A DNA stretch of 64,000 nucleotides from Panagrolaimus kolymaensis (Eukaryota > Nematoda > Chromadorea > Rhabditida > Panagrolaimidae), in assembly GCA_028622995.1 (NCBI GenBank), contig JAJQJQ010000007.1, positions 2,914,001 to 2,978,000 on the forward strand, in the 5' to 3' direction. This document shows, piece by piece, positions 23,089 through 33,286 of the stretch. The notes beneath the pieces were generated by a model. It worked only from the letters and a program-made list of their open reading frames with translations. It searched no databases and had not been told where the DNA came from. The position numbers and the translations under genes were made by a program. How positions within the stretch are numbered: the stretch's first letter is position 1; each line of letters opens with the position of its first letter.

Positions 23089-25133
23089 TCCAGTTTTTAC
23101 CTTTTTTTCTATCACCTACTGGAATGCTGCGGAAGTTTTATTGGTGCTTAAAAGTTTTTCGATTCTTAAGGCTTTTAGTTAATTTTATTGGTTAATTTAA
23201 TTTAATATATGATTACCTACAGCGAGATTTATCAAAAACAACCTCTTTCGTTAAGCACACATTTTTATTTGTCATCACGTCAGTATTAAATTATTTTTTA
23301 TTTTGTTTTTAAATATGCCTAATAAATTTATATTTAAAAAACCGCTTTTATTGAACGACCAAATTTTTTGCACCAAAAGTTATAAAAAGTGTAGCCTTCA
23401 ACTTGCAAATCTAACTTCACAAAGTTATATTTTTATTTGTTTCGGGCATTATCGTATCCGATGCTTAACACACACATTGAAAATAATAATTTACAAAGTG
23501 TTAAGGAAGCTCGGTTTCGAACCATTAAGGTCTTGATTGGGAGGCAAAGATTTTACCACTGCACCATTTTTGCAAATAATTTAAAGCGTAAAAAGTAGCA
23601 TTCATTAACAAAAAAAATCAAAAAAAATTATTACGATTTACAGACTTCAAATATTTAAAAAATTAAAGATGAAAAGTAAAGGTTCAAAAAATATATGAGC
23701 CCGTCCGACTGATAAATAAATGCAAGATTCTGTTGCATCCACGGTATGTCTGAGCATATTTTGATACTCGAACTTTGTCATACATTTTGCGCTAAATAAT
23801 AATAAGTGCAAATATTCTAAGAAGTACGGAATTGGAAATCCAACTTACTTTAGATTCGAGTTTCAGACAAAATAATATTTTTTGAAATATTATTATTACT
23901 TCCGTGTTTAATTATGCTAATTTCCACTATCATTTTTTGATTTTAATTTATAATTTATTTTACTTTTTTCATTGACGTCGTCTTTTCAATGCTTTTTCAA
24001 AAGTTTCGATGTGCGGCAAAAAAACAAAACAAAATTAATTTGTCGCTTTTTTCTCTCCTTCCATCTTCTTTCTAAGCTTAGAGCACTTAATAGAATTGTT
24101 TTGAAAATGTAATTAGTTTGTAAGAGAAGCTTTTTGTTTCAGGAATGAAATTCAATGAAATTTTCTTAATGCCATCGTTCTTGCGATTCTGAGACTTAGA
24201 CACTCTTGAGCAAAACAAAAAATGTCAAGTTTTAATGATAGCTTTTTTTTCTGCCGTTGAAATAAAAAATTCGTTATTATTATTATTTTTCATGTTTATA
24301 TTTAAAATTATTATTTATTTATTTAAATTTATTCTTTGTGTTAAGAAAAAATCCTTGAAAGAAGAAAAATATCTTTCTTACATGCCAAATATTTTCACGA
24401 CATTTATTTTCTTGAGAATTGGTTTCAATTCCTAAAAATAAATTTTGAGAATTTTTAAGAATTCCAATGTTTCTTTTTTGACTTTGGAAACAACTTATAT
24501 TTAATTTCGAGCATTTTTAAGCTTTTTTGTGAAGAAAAAACGTATATGCTGTTCTTGTTTTGACAATCCTATGGTAGTTTGGTATTTATAAGAAACATTG
24601 TTTTTTGGTTTTGTTATCTTACAGTAGTAATATAAGCATTAAAGCTATATTTAGTCCCATAATGTCCTTTACCATCATCTTGTAGTTTTTTTTTTGTTTT
24701 CTTTTTTTGATTTTGTAAAAAAATAACTCCGCAAAACCCTTTTCAAGAATATCTCGTCATTCCATTCATTCCATAGCGGGCTTTTTTGGTTGACATAAGA
24801 AGGCATCCTTTTTTAAAGTTTTTTTCAAGTGCAAAGAAAAACGAAATGAAGAAGCTCCCAAGAAATGGCTTCCTATTTTAAAAAAGTTTTCCTTTTGCCT
24901 ATTTTTTGACACATTTTTTTGCATCCGAAAAATATAACTTGTTTTTACTCTTTAACCTTTTAAAGCCGATCTCCTGCTGGTTTTATTTTCCTCTATTTGT
25001 TTTTAAACGAGCAACACAAACACCCATTATCCCATTTTTTCATCCTCATCATTGCAAGGCTGTGAGATTATTATGATTTTGATGATCATGTTTTTCACAC
25101 GTATTTTTTTCCACAAATAATAAGCAGATGTTG
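23089..25133. other. Non-coding stretch between receptor gene and foldback element
   Basis: No coding region was found. A tRNA-like remnant lies at 23501-23573 on the minus strand (separate entry). The rest is AT-rich with T and A homopolymers. Confidence 0.5.
23501..23573 (-). pseudogene. Decayed tRNA-Gly-like element
   Basis: On the minus strand the D-arm region reads TGGTGCAGTGGTAAAATC, the anticodon-loop region reads CCTCCCAA (consistent with a Gly CCC anticodon), and the T-loop reads GGTTCGAAACC. These keep the order and approximate spacing of a glycine tRNA. The acceptor stem does not pair, and the D, anticodon and T stems have several mismatches, so it is unlikely to be functional. 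It could be a relic tRNA or part of a tRNA-derived SINE. Confidence 0.4.
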
Positions 25134-25630
25134 TGACGGCGCCATTTTTAAAGATCGAGATTTACGGATATGAAATTTAACGATATCTGTTTACCGATAG
25201 ACTATTAAAGATATCATTTTTACTGATTTAAAAATAAAGATAGATTTATAAGAATTTGTTATTTACGGATGGGGACTGTAAAGATTGCATTTTTGATGAT
25301 AGAATATTGGGTACATAAATTTTAAAGATAAATTATTTGGGGACAGATGCTTGCTTATAGATTTTTAAAGATTTTTACTAAAAGATTGGAATTTTACTGA
25401 TTTCATCTTAAAAGACCGCTTTTTTACAGATTTTTATTTACTGATTTTATTTTAAAGATTTATTTTTACGGATCTGACATTAGCGGATATTCATTTAATG
25501 TCACTCCTTATGAAAATGAAATCTGAAAAAATTTTATTTTTCGTTTTTGCTTTTCTTGTTCAAACCAAAATGATAAAAAACGATTTGAAAACGCTTGTTA
25601 GACAACCAAAGAAAGGTGATTTTTTTGTTT
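25134..25630 (+). repeat. Left inverted arm of foldback element
   Basis: It carries tandem degenerate GAT-ending units in its outer two thirds. The inner third has an ATG (25498) followed by a signal-peptide-like coding stretch that is duplicated in the other arm. Confidence 0.85.
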
Positions 25631-25727
25631 TTATGCTCCAGCTCAGCCACAAAATGGTTATGTATCTAGTGGTGTAATCCAAAATTCAAAACCAGCAAAT
25701 ATCCCTCAGCCGAATTTTTATGATTAA
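25498..25727 (+). CDS. Possible small secreted protein carried in the foldback element
   Basis: ATG 25498 opens a frame with a basic head and a hydrophobic signal segment (KILFFVFAFLVQT). If the 26-nt GT...AG segment 25616-25641 is removed, the frame joins exactly to a polar tail rich in Pro, Gln and Asn (AQPQNGYVSSGV, then NIPQPNFYD) and a TAA at 25725, followed by an AATAAA signal near 25780. This gives 67 residues. A 26-nt intron would be unusually small, so it may instead be an intron remnant. The first exon is inside the left arm, the second is in the single-copy loop. No family is recognised. Confidence 0.35.
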
Positions 25728-25858
25728 TTTAAAAAAGGAATTTGTAATAATAATAGTGATTGAATGCTTTTTTATTCTAAATAAATTTTAAACGTTTTTT
25801 TATATTTAAATAATGGTAAAAAAGAAAACACAAAAAAATTGGGTGAAAAAAATGTTTG

Positions 25859-26355
25859 AAACAAAAAAATCACCTTTCTTTGGTTGTCTAACAAGCGTTT
25901 TCAAATCGTTTTTTATCATTTTGGTTTGAACAAGAAAAGCAAAAACGAAAAATAAAATTTTTTCAGATTTCATTTTCATAAGGAGTGACATTAAATGAAT
26001 ATCCGCTAATGTCAGATCCGTAAAAATAAATCTTTAAAATAAAATCAGTAAATAAAAATCTGTAAAAAAGCGGTCTTTTAAGATGAAATCAGTAAAATTC
26101 CAATCTTTTAGTAAAAATCTTTAAAAATCTATAAGCAAGCATCTGTCCCCAAATAATTTATCTTTAAAATTTGTATACCCAAAATTCTATCGTCAAAAAT
26201 GCATTCTTTAAAAATCCAGTCCGTGAACAAATATCTTTAAAAATCATGTCTTTTAATAAAAATCCTTAAATCTTTATCGGTAATATTCCCATCCGTAAAC
26301 AAGAATCGTTAAATTTCATATCCGTAAATCTCGATCTTTAAAAATGGCGCCGTCA
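25859..26355 (-). repeat. Right inverted arm of foldback element
   Basis: It is the inverted counterpart of the left arm. On the minus strand it repeats the same ATG-initiated signal-peptide stretch from 25991, then the same GGTGATTTTTTTG junction, but lacks the second coding segment. Confidence 0.85.
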
Positions 26356-28606
26356 TGTTGTTGTTTTTGACCGCAAACATTTTTTTAAAATAAAACATCA
26401 TTTCTTTACTTTTTTTTTTGCAATAAAAAAATAAAACAACTGTTAACTTATTTTTCATATTTCTTTTTTTTATTTTCCAAACTTGCGGCGCCGATTTTGA
26501 AAAAAAATCCATGAGATTCATCAACTTGAAAAACGTGGTGCTTCGTTGGCTTTAAAGTTGAGAAGAAGCATGACTTTTCTTTTTCGTTATACTTGAAACT
26601 TTCTTTTAAAAAGTGCCTTTTTAGTTTTTAAACCATAACAAAAACCGACAAATTGTTTTGTTTAACACATTTTGTGTTTTGAGTTTTTTTTTTTTTTGAA
26701 GGAACCGAAACCAATTTAATTTTTAAATGCACAGCAAATATATTAATTATTTTAGAATTCCATATTTTCGAGCTTCTGGAATTGCTCAAAGTTTATTAAA
26801 AGTACACGAACCTTGACTAATTCTTTTCTTAATGCTCGGCGAAAAAAAAGCTAGCCTCTTTCAAGTTTTTTTTCATCCTTATATTTCATGCTTTTCCTGA
26901 ATTTTTTAAGTAAACTTTGAATAACATAATTTCTAATTGACCATCAATGAGGGTGAGCGCTTCTTCTCCTTATTTTTCATTCAAACTTTCATTCGTTTAT
27001 TTTTTCGTAACACGGAAGCTCGAAACTACGCTTATATGTACTTCTTCTTTTTTTTTTTTGCAAGCACGGCTTTGCTTTTCATAGGTTCATTTTGTTCTTT
27101 TTTTAATAATAAATCTAAACAAAATTTTATTGTGTTATTTTTTTCATACAATATTTTGTTTGATGCAAAACTAAAATATTTATGCTTGTTGTTTGTGAAG
27201 CTCAATTTAAAATAAAAGTTATTCTTTCAATCTTGTTTCGGTGATATTGGAAGAATTTAATTAGTGCCGCCACTTTGAAGATGAAAGGAATGACTATGCT
27301 TTTCCTTTCTCTCATTTTTTAAGATTGTTTTTTCTCTTCTTCATTTTCATCTAACTAGTTTGTTCAATAAAAAATTCTTTAAAATTTTTTTTATATAACT
27401 AAGAGTGTTAAAATCTTTGGGTCAGATTTCTGTTATTTAGTACTTTTAACTATGTCATAGTGCAACACTAAACATTGAGCAATGCGAGACTTTGCTATAG
27501 GTCAAAGAATTTATTGTAAATAAGGAATTGTATTTTAATTTTTAAAAGTCAGTGAAAAAAAATATAAAAGTATTTTTGTCAACAAATTGCACTTTTTAAA
27601 AAATATCTTCCATTTTCTTGTTAGCGAAATAAAAGGTACCGAAATTTCTTCAGTAATTAGTTTTCCCAAAGGCAAAAAAGAGTGCCATCTCAATTCTTTC
27701 TTCTTTTTTTTCTTCTTCTGTGATTACGGCTTTTGTCTTAAGTTAGCACTCTTCTGTGAAGTTGTTGTCGACGTAGCTTTGATTTAAGCCTACTTTAATG
27801 CCAAAATTCTCATTTGAAACCCCGTTAAAAAGGCTATTCTTAGTACGGTTGTTCTTTTAAGGCTTTATACTTACGTTTTTATCATTTACCCATGGGGTTA
27901 TACGTCTCTATTCTTCCTCCACCACTTCCTTAAAAATATTTAGACCATTTTTTCATTAAGTATTCACTATTCTTTTTTTTATTTATATATCTTTTTTTCA
28001 TTCATTGTTTGTTAACGGCAGTGCTTTGTTTTAATTTAATAATATTTTTCAACTAAAAGCATAGTCAACTGATAAGTAAGCTTTAGATTTAGTTTATGTA
28101 TCTAAAAAAAGTTTAGTTTTTGGACTTTAAAAGTTTGAAAAGTTGAAAGCTTTCGTAATTTATCACCAACCATTATCCTGATTTATTACTTATGTACGTT
28201 TAGTAAGCTTTTTCATGAATCTTTTTTGGTGGTTTTATCGGTTTTTCCCTATGTCTATCCAATTTCAATTTATAGACATGTTTAATGTTTAAAAAATTTA
28301 TAATACTTGTTTTTCTGTTGAGATTCCATATTTTTGCAATCTCATTTTTGCATTAACATTTTTGTGTCATGCATACTTTTTTCTGGCGTCAAAGTTATTC
28401 AAAATAAAAATAATAAAGTGTAAACACATAAGTTTTGCTTTTTCCAAGAGTTCGTTTTTCTTTAATTTTGTTATACGCGGGAGAATTAAAAAATGTTTTT
28501 TAGATGATTTTGCTTTTTTTTGTTATAAAAGGTCATTAGAATAGCATTTTCAGGATTCCATCCGTTTACTTCTTTTTTTATATATAAAGTTATTATTATG
28601 ATATAA
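26356..28606. other. Non-coding upstream region of a GPCR gene
   Basis: No coding region with support was found on either strand. It has long T runs and no recognised element. A TATATAAA sequence at about 28579-28588 lies about 20 bases before the receptor ATG, rather close for a TATA box. Confidence 0.5.
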
Positions 28607-30072
28607 ATGGATTCTCAAAACTTTGACCCTGCAGGTTTAATTGCAATCGAAACTACAGCTTCAATGTCCGAAACTTATTTTAAATTTGAGTCTTGGGTCA
28701 CTCAAATGTGGCATTATCTTTTTGGTTCTCTATATTTTATTGTTCCTATTGCGGGTGTTTCATTAAATTTTTATGTTTTAAAGAAATTAAGGAATATCGC
28801 AAGGTGAGAAATACTATTATGTGTTACTGTAAACAGAAAAGGAAATGAAAAAAAATTCATTCATATTTTTGTTATTTTATTATGAGCTTAAAATTAGCTT
28901 CGTTTAAATAAAAGTTTTTGTAAACAAAAAGCGATTAAAACATAAAAAAAATTTAATATACAAAACATGGTTATTATTCTTTTCAGAATTAATGTTTACC
29001 GTTTTGAAACTTCATCAGCTTTACCTCTTTGTGCCATGAGCATTTGTGATTCTCTATGCTTAATTTCACAATTTGCTCAAGCAATATTTCATATGACCGT
29101 TAATTGGCAAGCTCTACCAATTGATTCTTTCACACCTGAAGATCTCAACAAACTTTCATTATTTTGTAAACTTGATATGTTTATTATGCATGCGACTTCA
29201 GCTTATTCAGTTTGGTGTTGGTTAATGCTTTCGGTGCTTCGATACACAGCCGTTTTTCATCCATTTAAATATAGAACCATTTGGCGTCAACCAAGAAATG
29301 CTTTGTTGATTATTGCGGGTTCATCATGTACTTTAGAGCTTTGGATTTTAGTCCTTGTTTCGTATCTTCCACAAGAGAGAAGTTGCATAGAATCACCTGG
29401 AACTAGTAATGTTACCGCTCAAGCTGGACATTTAATGGATATTCTTTTTGCTTATGTTATTCCATCATTCATTCGAATCCTCCTTGATGGAATAGTTTTG
29501 AGTCATTGTTATCGTCCAAATATCATAGAAGTGCCAGTTTTTGAACGAAGATATGGAATTTCATCTGCTTCGGGAACCGCTTTATTGATTAATAATGAAA
29601 AACAAACTCCTATGAGTATTATTCTATCGCTTCCAAGGGTAACAACAAATATGTTCGGAAAATCATAAAACAATTTATTTTTAGCAATCCATCAGTTACA
29701 AACGAGAACAATATTCCAAAAAGAAAAATTCCATGATTATGCGATCATTGATTATTTCGGGATTAAATCTTTGTTGCAATTTGCCTTCGCATGTTTTGAG
29801 AGCTGTTTGGACTCTTGAATCTGCACCACAAATGAATGAATCGGTGATGAGTTTACTCGAAGGTAAGCAACTCCTTGGTTTTATATTTTATGATTAATTC
29901 TTGCTTATTTTCAGCCATAAGTCAGTTGCTATATTTTGGACAATTTACATGTAATGCATTTTATTTGAGTACAACTATTTATGAAACTTCCACAGTTCCA
30001 ACCAAAACTTATTCAACGACAAATCATTCAAAAATAAATGTTTCCAAATTTCTTGAAAATGAAGAAGTTTGA
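28607..30072 (+). CDS. Class A (rhodopsin-like) GPCR, peptide-receptor type, orphan
   Basis: Four exons (28607-28803, 28987-29638, 29685-29862, 29915-30072) join in phase to 394 residues. TM1 is YFIVPIAGVSLNFYVLKKL. TM2 contains ALPLCAMSICDSLCLI, with the family Asp. TM3 begins LFCKLDMFIMH, with the conserved Cys, and ends SVLRYTAVFHPF, where LRY stands for DRY. The matching loop Cys is in ERSCIES. TM6 has LCCNLPSH in place of CWxP, and TM7 has NAFYLSTTIY in place of NPxxY. Such variants are common in nematode neuropeptide receptors. NVT in the second outer loop may be glycosylated. The long third loop (about 50 residues) is Ser-rich. The ligand is unknown. The receptor is expected at the plasma membrane of neurons or muscle, by family only. 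Confidence 0.85.
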
Positions 30073-31178
30073 ATTTGCGACAAAATCCCAAGATTCTTTC
30101 AATCGTATATCGAAGCAAATGCGCCATTATGATAATGTATTTTCTGACTCCTCATATTTGCATAGTTTTTACAAACATTTTTACGGGTTTATCTCCTTTT
30201 TTTCACTTTCATTTGTTATTGTTCCTTTAAAAAGTTTGAGCATTGGTTTTTAAGTTTTTAACCTATAAAAAAACAAAGAATAAAGAAATAAATTTGCTTT
30301 TTCAATTTCATAACTTCCAAGCACACGGAGAAATACAAACGAGTGATTTGAGAGAATACATGACTTTTGCCAAAATACATTACATTTGCCAGCTTTCTTT
30401 TTTTGTCTTCTTCGCAATGATTGAACGCGATTTTATTTCTTCTTATCAAAGCGAAAGCACTTTTTTAATTTTTATTTTACAAAATCAAAGTTTAAATTCC
30501 CACGTATTATTTTTTTAGTGCAAAAGTTTTTTTTTGAAGTAAACAAACTAGAACAAAGTTTAAAAGGACTACGGTAGCATGAGTCTTTGAGAAGAAGAAA
30601 AATATGTTTATTTTTTGCACGTTCATTCCTAGAATTTAACTTGAAAAGTAATAATGAGTGCAAAAACAAATTACTCACTCATATATACGGCTTCACTATT
30701 ATTCATTTGAACACCATTTAAAGGTAAAAGCTTATTATGCAAAATATTTTCTATAAAAGCTCCATAATGAAGCCCTTTGAATCTTCAAAAAAAACTTTTC
30801 AAAGAAATTTTTGACGACATTCTGTTGTTGGATGGTTTAAATGAAAAATTCAGCATCTGCATGCTTGCTTGCGTGAAAAAAAAAACGCATAAACAAATGC
30901 AAAGTTATGAGTGCTTTTAAAGGCTACAAACATCATTGCAAAAAGTACATTTCTCTTTTAAAATAAATTTATAATCATCAAAGAAGATTCAAGTGAATTG
31001 AAAATGCTAAAAAATTAATAATTCAAAAGTTTGATGACACTCTTTAGTATTAAAAATTGCTACTGCGAAATTCAAATAACTGGAAAAAGATATTACAATT
31101 TTATTAAATATTATTTTTATCTGACACTGGCACGTATATACACACTCGGTTGCCTTTCTTTTTCTCTGACTCATGTGT

Positions 31179-31253
31179 TAATTACGGTATATTGAATGTG
31201 AGGAGCTACAGCGCAGTTGAGGTATATAAAATGTGCCATTTTTGGTCAAAAAC
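31179..31253 (+). promoter_or_regulatory. TATA-containing module A
   Basis: It starts TTAATTACGGTA and contains GGTATATAAAATG and then TTTTTGGTCAAA. The same three blocks occur in the same order about 195 bases downstream. It may be a promoter for a non-coding transcript or for a gene not recognised here. Confidence 0.35.
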
Positions 31254-31373
31254 TAAAGTTAAAGCTTTGCTTATTTTTATTATTTTTTTTGCAAAGGAAT
31301 GAAATACTTTTCTTTGAATTTGACTCATCATGGGTGTGAGTCTCTCGCTCTTTTTCTCATTTTTTTTTCATTT

Positions 31374-31421
31374 TAATTACGGTAAAGGCGCATATAAAAA
31401 GTGTTCGGTTTTTGGTCAAAT
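31374..31421 (+). promoter_or_regulatory. TATA-containing module B
   Basis: It repeats the order seen in module A: TTAATTACGGTA, CATATAAAAAGTG and TTTTTGGTCAAA, with shorter spacing between the first two blocks. It is preceded, like module A, by a TGACTCAT sequence (31321; module A has TGACTCATG at 31167), an AP-1-like site. Confidence 0.35.
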
Positions 31422-33090
31422 TCAAAAAACTACAGCCAGCTTTTTTACCCTTGGCTTTAAAAGAAAAGAGTTTGACTCAGATGGTTGAAGCCAATTACTT
31501 GCGTGCATTTTAAAATAAATACATAATAGCGTAAGATTGTTTATAAAAATATTATATTTTTAGTAATTTTTCAACAAATATTCTTGTCATTGTCAAGTGT
31601 CGGGAATGTGCCTCCAACAAAAGTATACAACTCATTGTTTAAATCTTCTCGTGTACCAAGTTCATCTTCAACAACGAATTGCTTTTCAACTTATCTCTGA
31701 AAACAGGTAAGAGAATTCTTTTGAAAAATTTAAAAAAATCTAGTTAATCATGAGCCATATTTTTTTAAATTAGAAATTGTGCAAAACATTTTTGCAAAAA
31801 AACTAAAGTTCAAAAAAAATTGTATACGTGCAACTTTTAAACTTTCCAATCTCAATGAAAATATGTATAAATTTTTGCTACTCTATAGTTTGTGTACAAT
31901 CTTTGAGTGAAGGGGATGATGATGCAACAGTTCATTGTTAGGAGAAATATTTGCTAGAAAAGTTTTATAAAATTTAATAAACATAAACTGTCAGAATTAG
32001 ACAGACTATTACGTCAAATCCTGCATTTTTCCAGGTTTCCAATATAAAAAAATCAACTGATTTTTAAATCACAAGATTTAATTTTAAATTGACTAAATTA
32101 AAATCATTTTCAATGAAAAATTTTATCAGAACTTCCATCATTTTGTTTCTATTTATATAAAAGTTTCTTTATAACTATTTTTTTGATTGCTTTCTAAAAT
32201 TTTTGCAAAAAAAAAAGAAAACAATAAAGTCCTATTATAATAAAAAAATAATAGCGGGCCTGAATCTCATTTTTGGAGGCCATAAAGAAATAAATAAATT
32301 TTTATTTCTTTCCAAAAAGCCCCTACGTGACTTTTTAATTTTTATGTTTCTTCGTGTATCATTAATAAGTGTCATTCGAAATAGTTCAATTAACCAGTAA
32401 TAGCGGTCGATGATCGGCCATGATTACCGTATCACTATTAAGTCAAGGACGTTTCTTTGATGCCTCCAAAAAATAACCTTTTTCTTTACAAAGAAAATTG
32501 CCTTTTTTATTTTCGAATTTATCTCTAATGTTTTAGAAGGAATTCATTTTTGAAAGCGTAAGCGTAGAAAAATACTATCATAACATAATTTGATTGTGCA
32601 AAAAAAAAGAAAGAAATAATTCAACCCGTTTTATTTGTAGCCAAAATTGAATGAATTAATTAGGTTTTTAATCACCATCGTCATCATCATCACTATCATG
32701 GGGGAAGGATGTGAAGGAAGTAATTCACGTGGGCGATGAATGAAAACGAATCAACCGCAGCGCATCGCATCTGTCTGAGCATTCAAATGCGAAAAATAAA
32801 CTTTCTTATTTTCTATAAAAGCTACGGTATTCAATTCAAATAAAACAGACTGATAGACTTCCTTCTTCAATTAAAAAAGGACACGACCTGGAAGTAATGA
32901 AAAGAATACCGTAAAGAGTCAGCGCCATGATGTCATTTTTTCGTTCAAATCGAATTATATTTTTCTTTGAAATAAATAAAAGTTAGAATAAAAGATTGAA
33001 AACGATGAAGGAAAAAACCTGGCTCCACACATTTCCTATTCGGGTTTTGTTTTCCAAGTTCATTGATTTGTTTTACATTTTCAACATAAT

Positions 33091-33286
33091 TTAAAATTTT
33101 CTTTTTGCAAGCTTTGCAAAAATTACTGTAAAGGCGGCTATTGCGCATAATCCTAAAATAAAACTTTTTAAAATTCTTTGAATTTCCGTTTAAATTACCA
33201 TTTAACAGAAAAGGGTTAAGCAAATGAGGAATTGAGATTATTTGGTTTTTTGTCGCCAAAAATGCTAAACAATTTTGGATTATCAT
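33091..33286 (-). CDS. Possible 49-residue membrane micro-protein
   Basis: Two exons on the minus strand (33286-33199 and 33152-33091) join in phase across a canonical 46-nt intron with a TTTATTTTAG acceptor. The second exon encodes LCAIAAFTVIFAKLAKRKF, a hydrophobic segment followed by a basic tail, as in small single-pass membrane proteins. The first exon is moderately hydrophobic. The frame also stays open if the intron is retained. No family is recognised, and chance cannot be excluded in this AT-rich setting. Confidence 0.3.

Larger units (their letters stand above)
25134..26355. mobile_element. Foldback DNA element with 497-nt inverted arms
   Basis: The two ends are inverted copies of each other: the left arm spans 25134-25630 and the right arm 25859-26355. 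Both start TGACGGCGCCATTTTT. The element is flanked by a 5-bp direct repeat, TGTTG, on each side, which looks like a target-site duplication. By eye the inner roughly 320 nt of the arms are identical, while the outer part has diverged by substitutions and small indels. The arms are built from degenerate short units ending in GAT (AAAGAT, ACGGAT, ACTGAT), as in foldback elements of flies. A 228-nt unique loop (25631-25858) separates the arms. No transposase is encoded, so it would depend on an enzyme supplied from elsewhere. Confidence 0.85.
30073..33090. other. Non-coding stretch with repeated promoter-like modules
   Basis: No coding region is supported. It contains two similar TATA-bearing modules (see separate entries) and several further ACGGTA or TACCGT hexamers (about 30569, 32420, 32825, 32908). 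A CAT/ATC-rich patch lies near 32675-32700. Confidence 0.5.
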
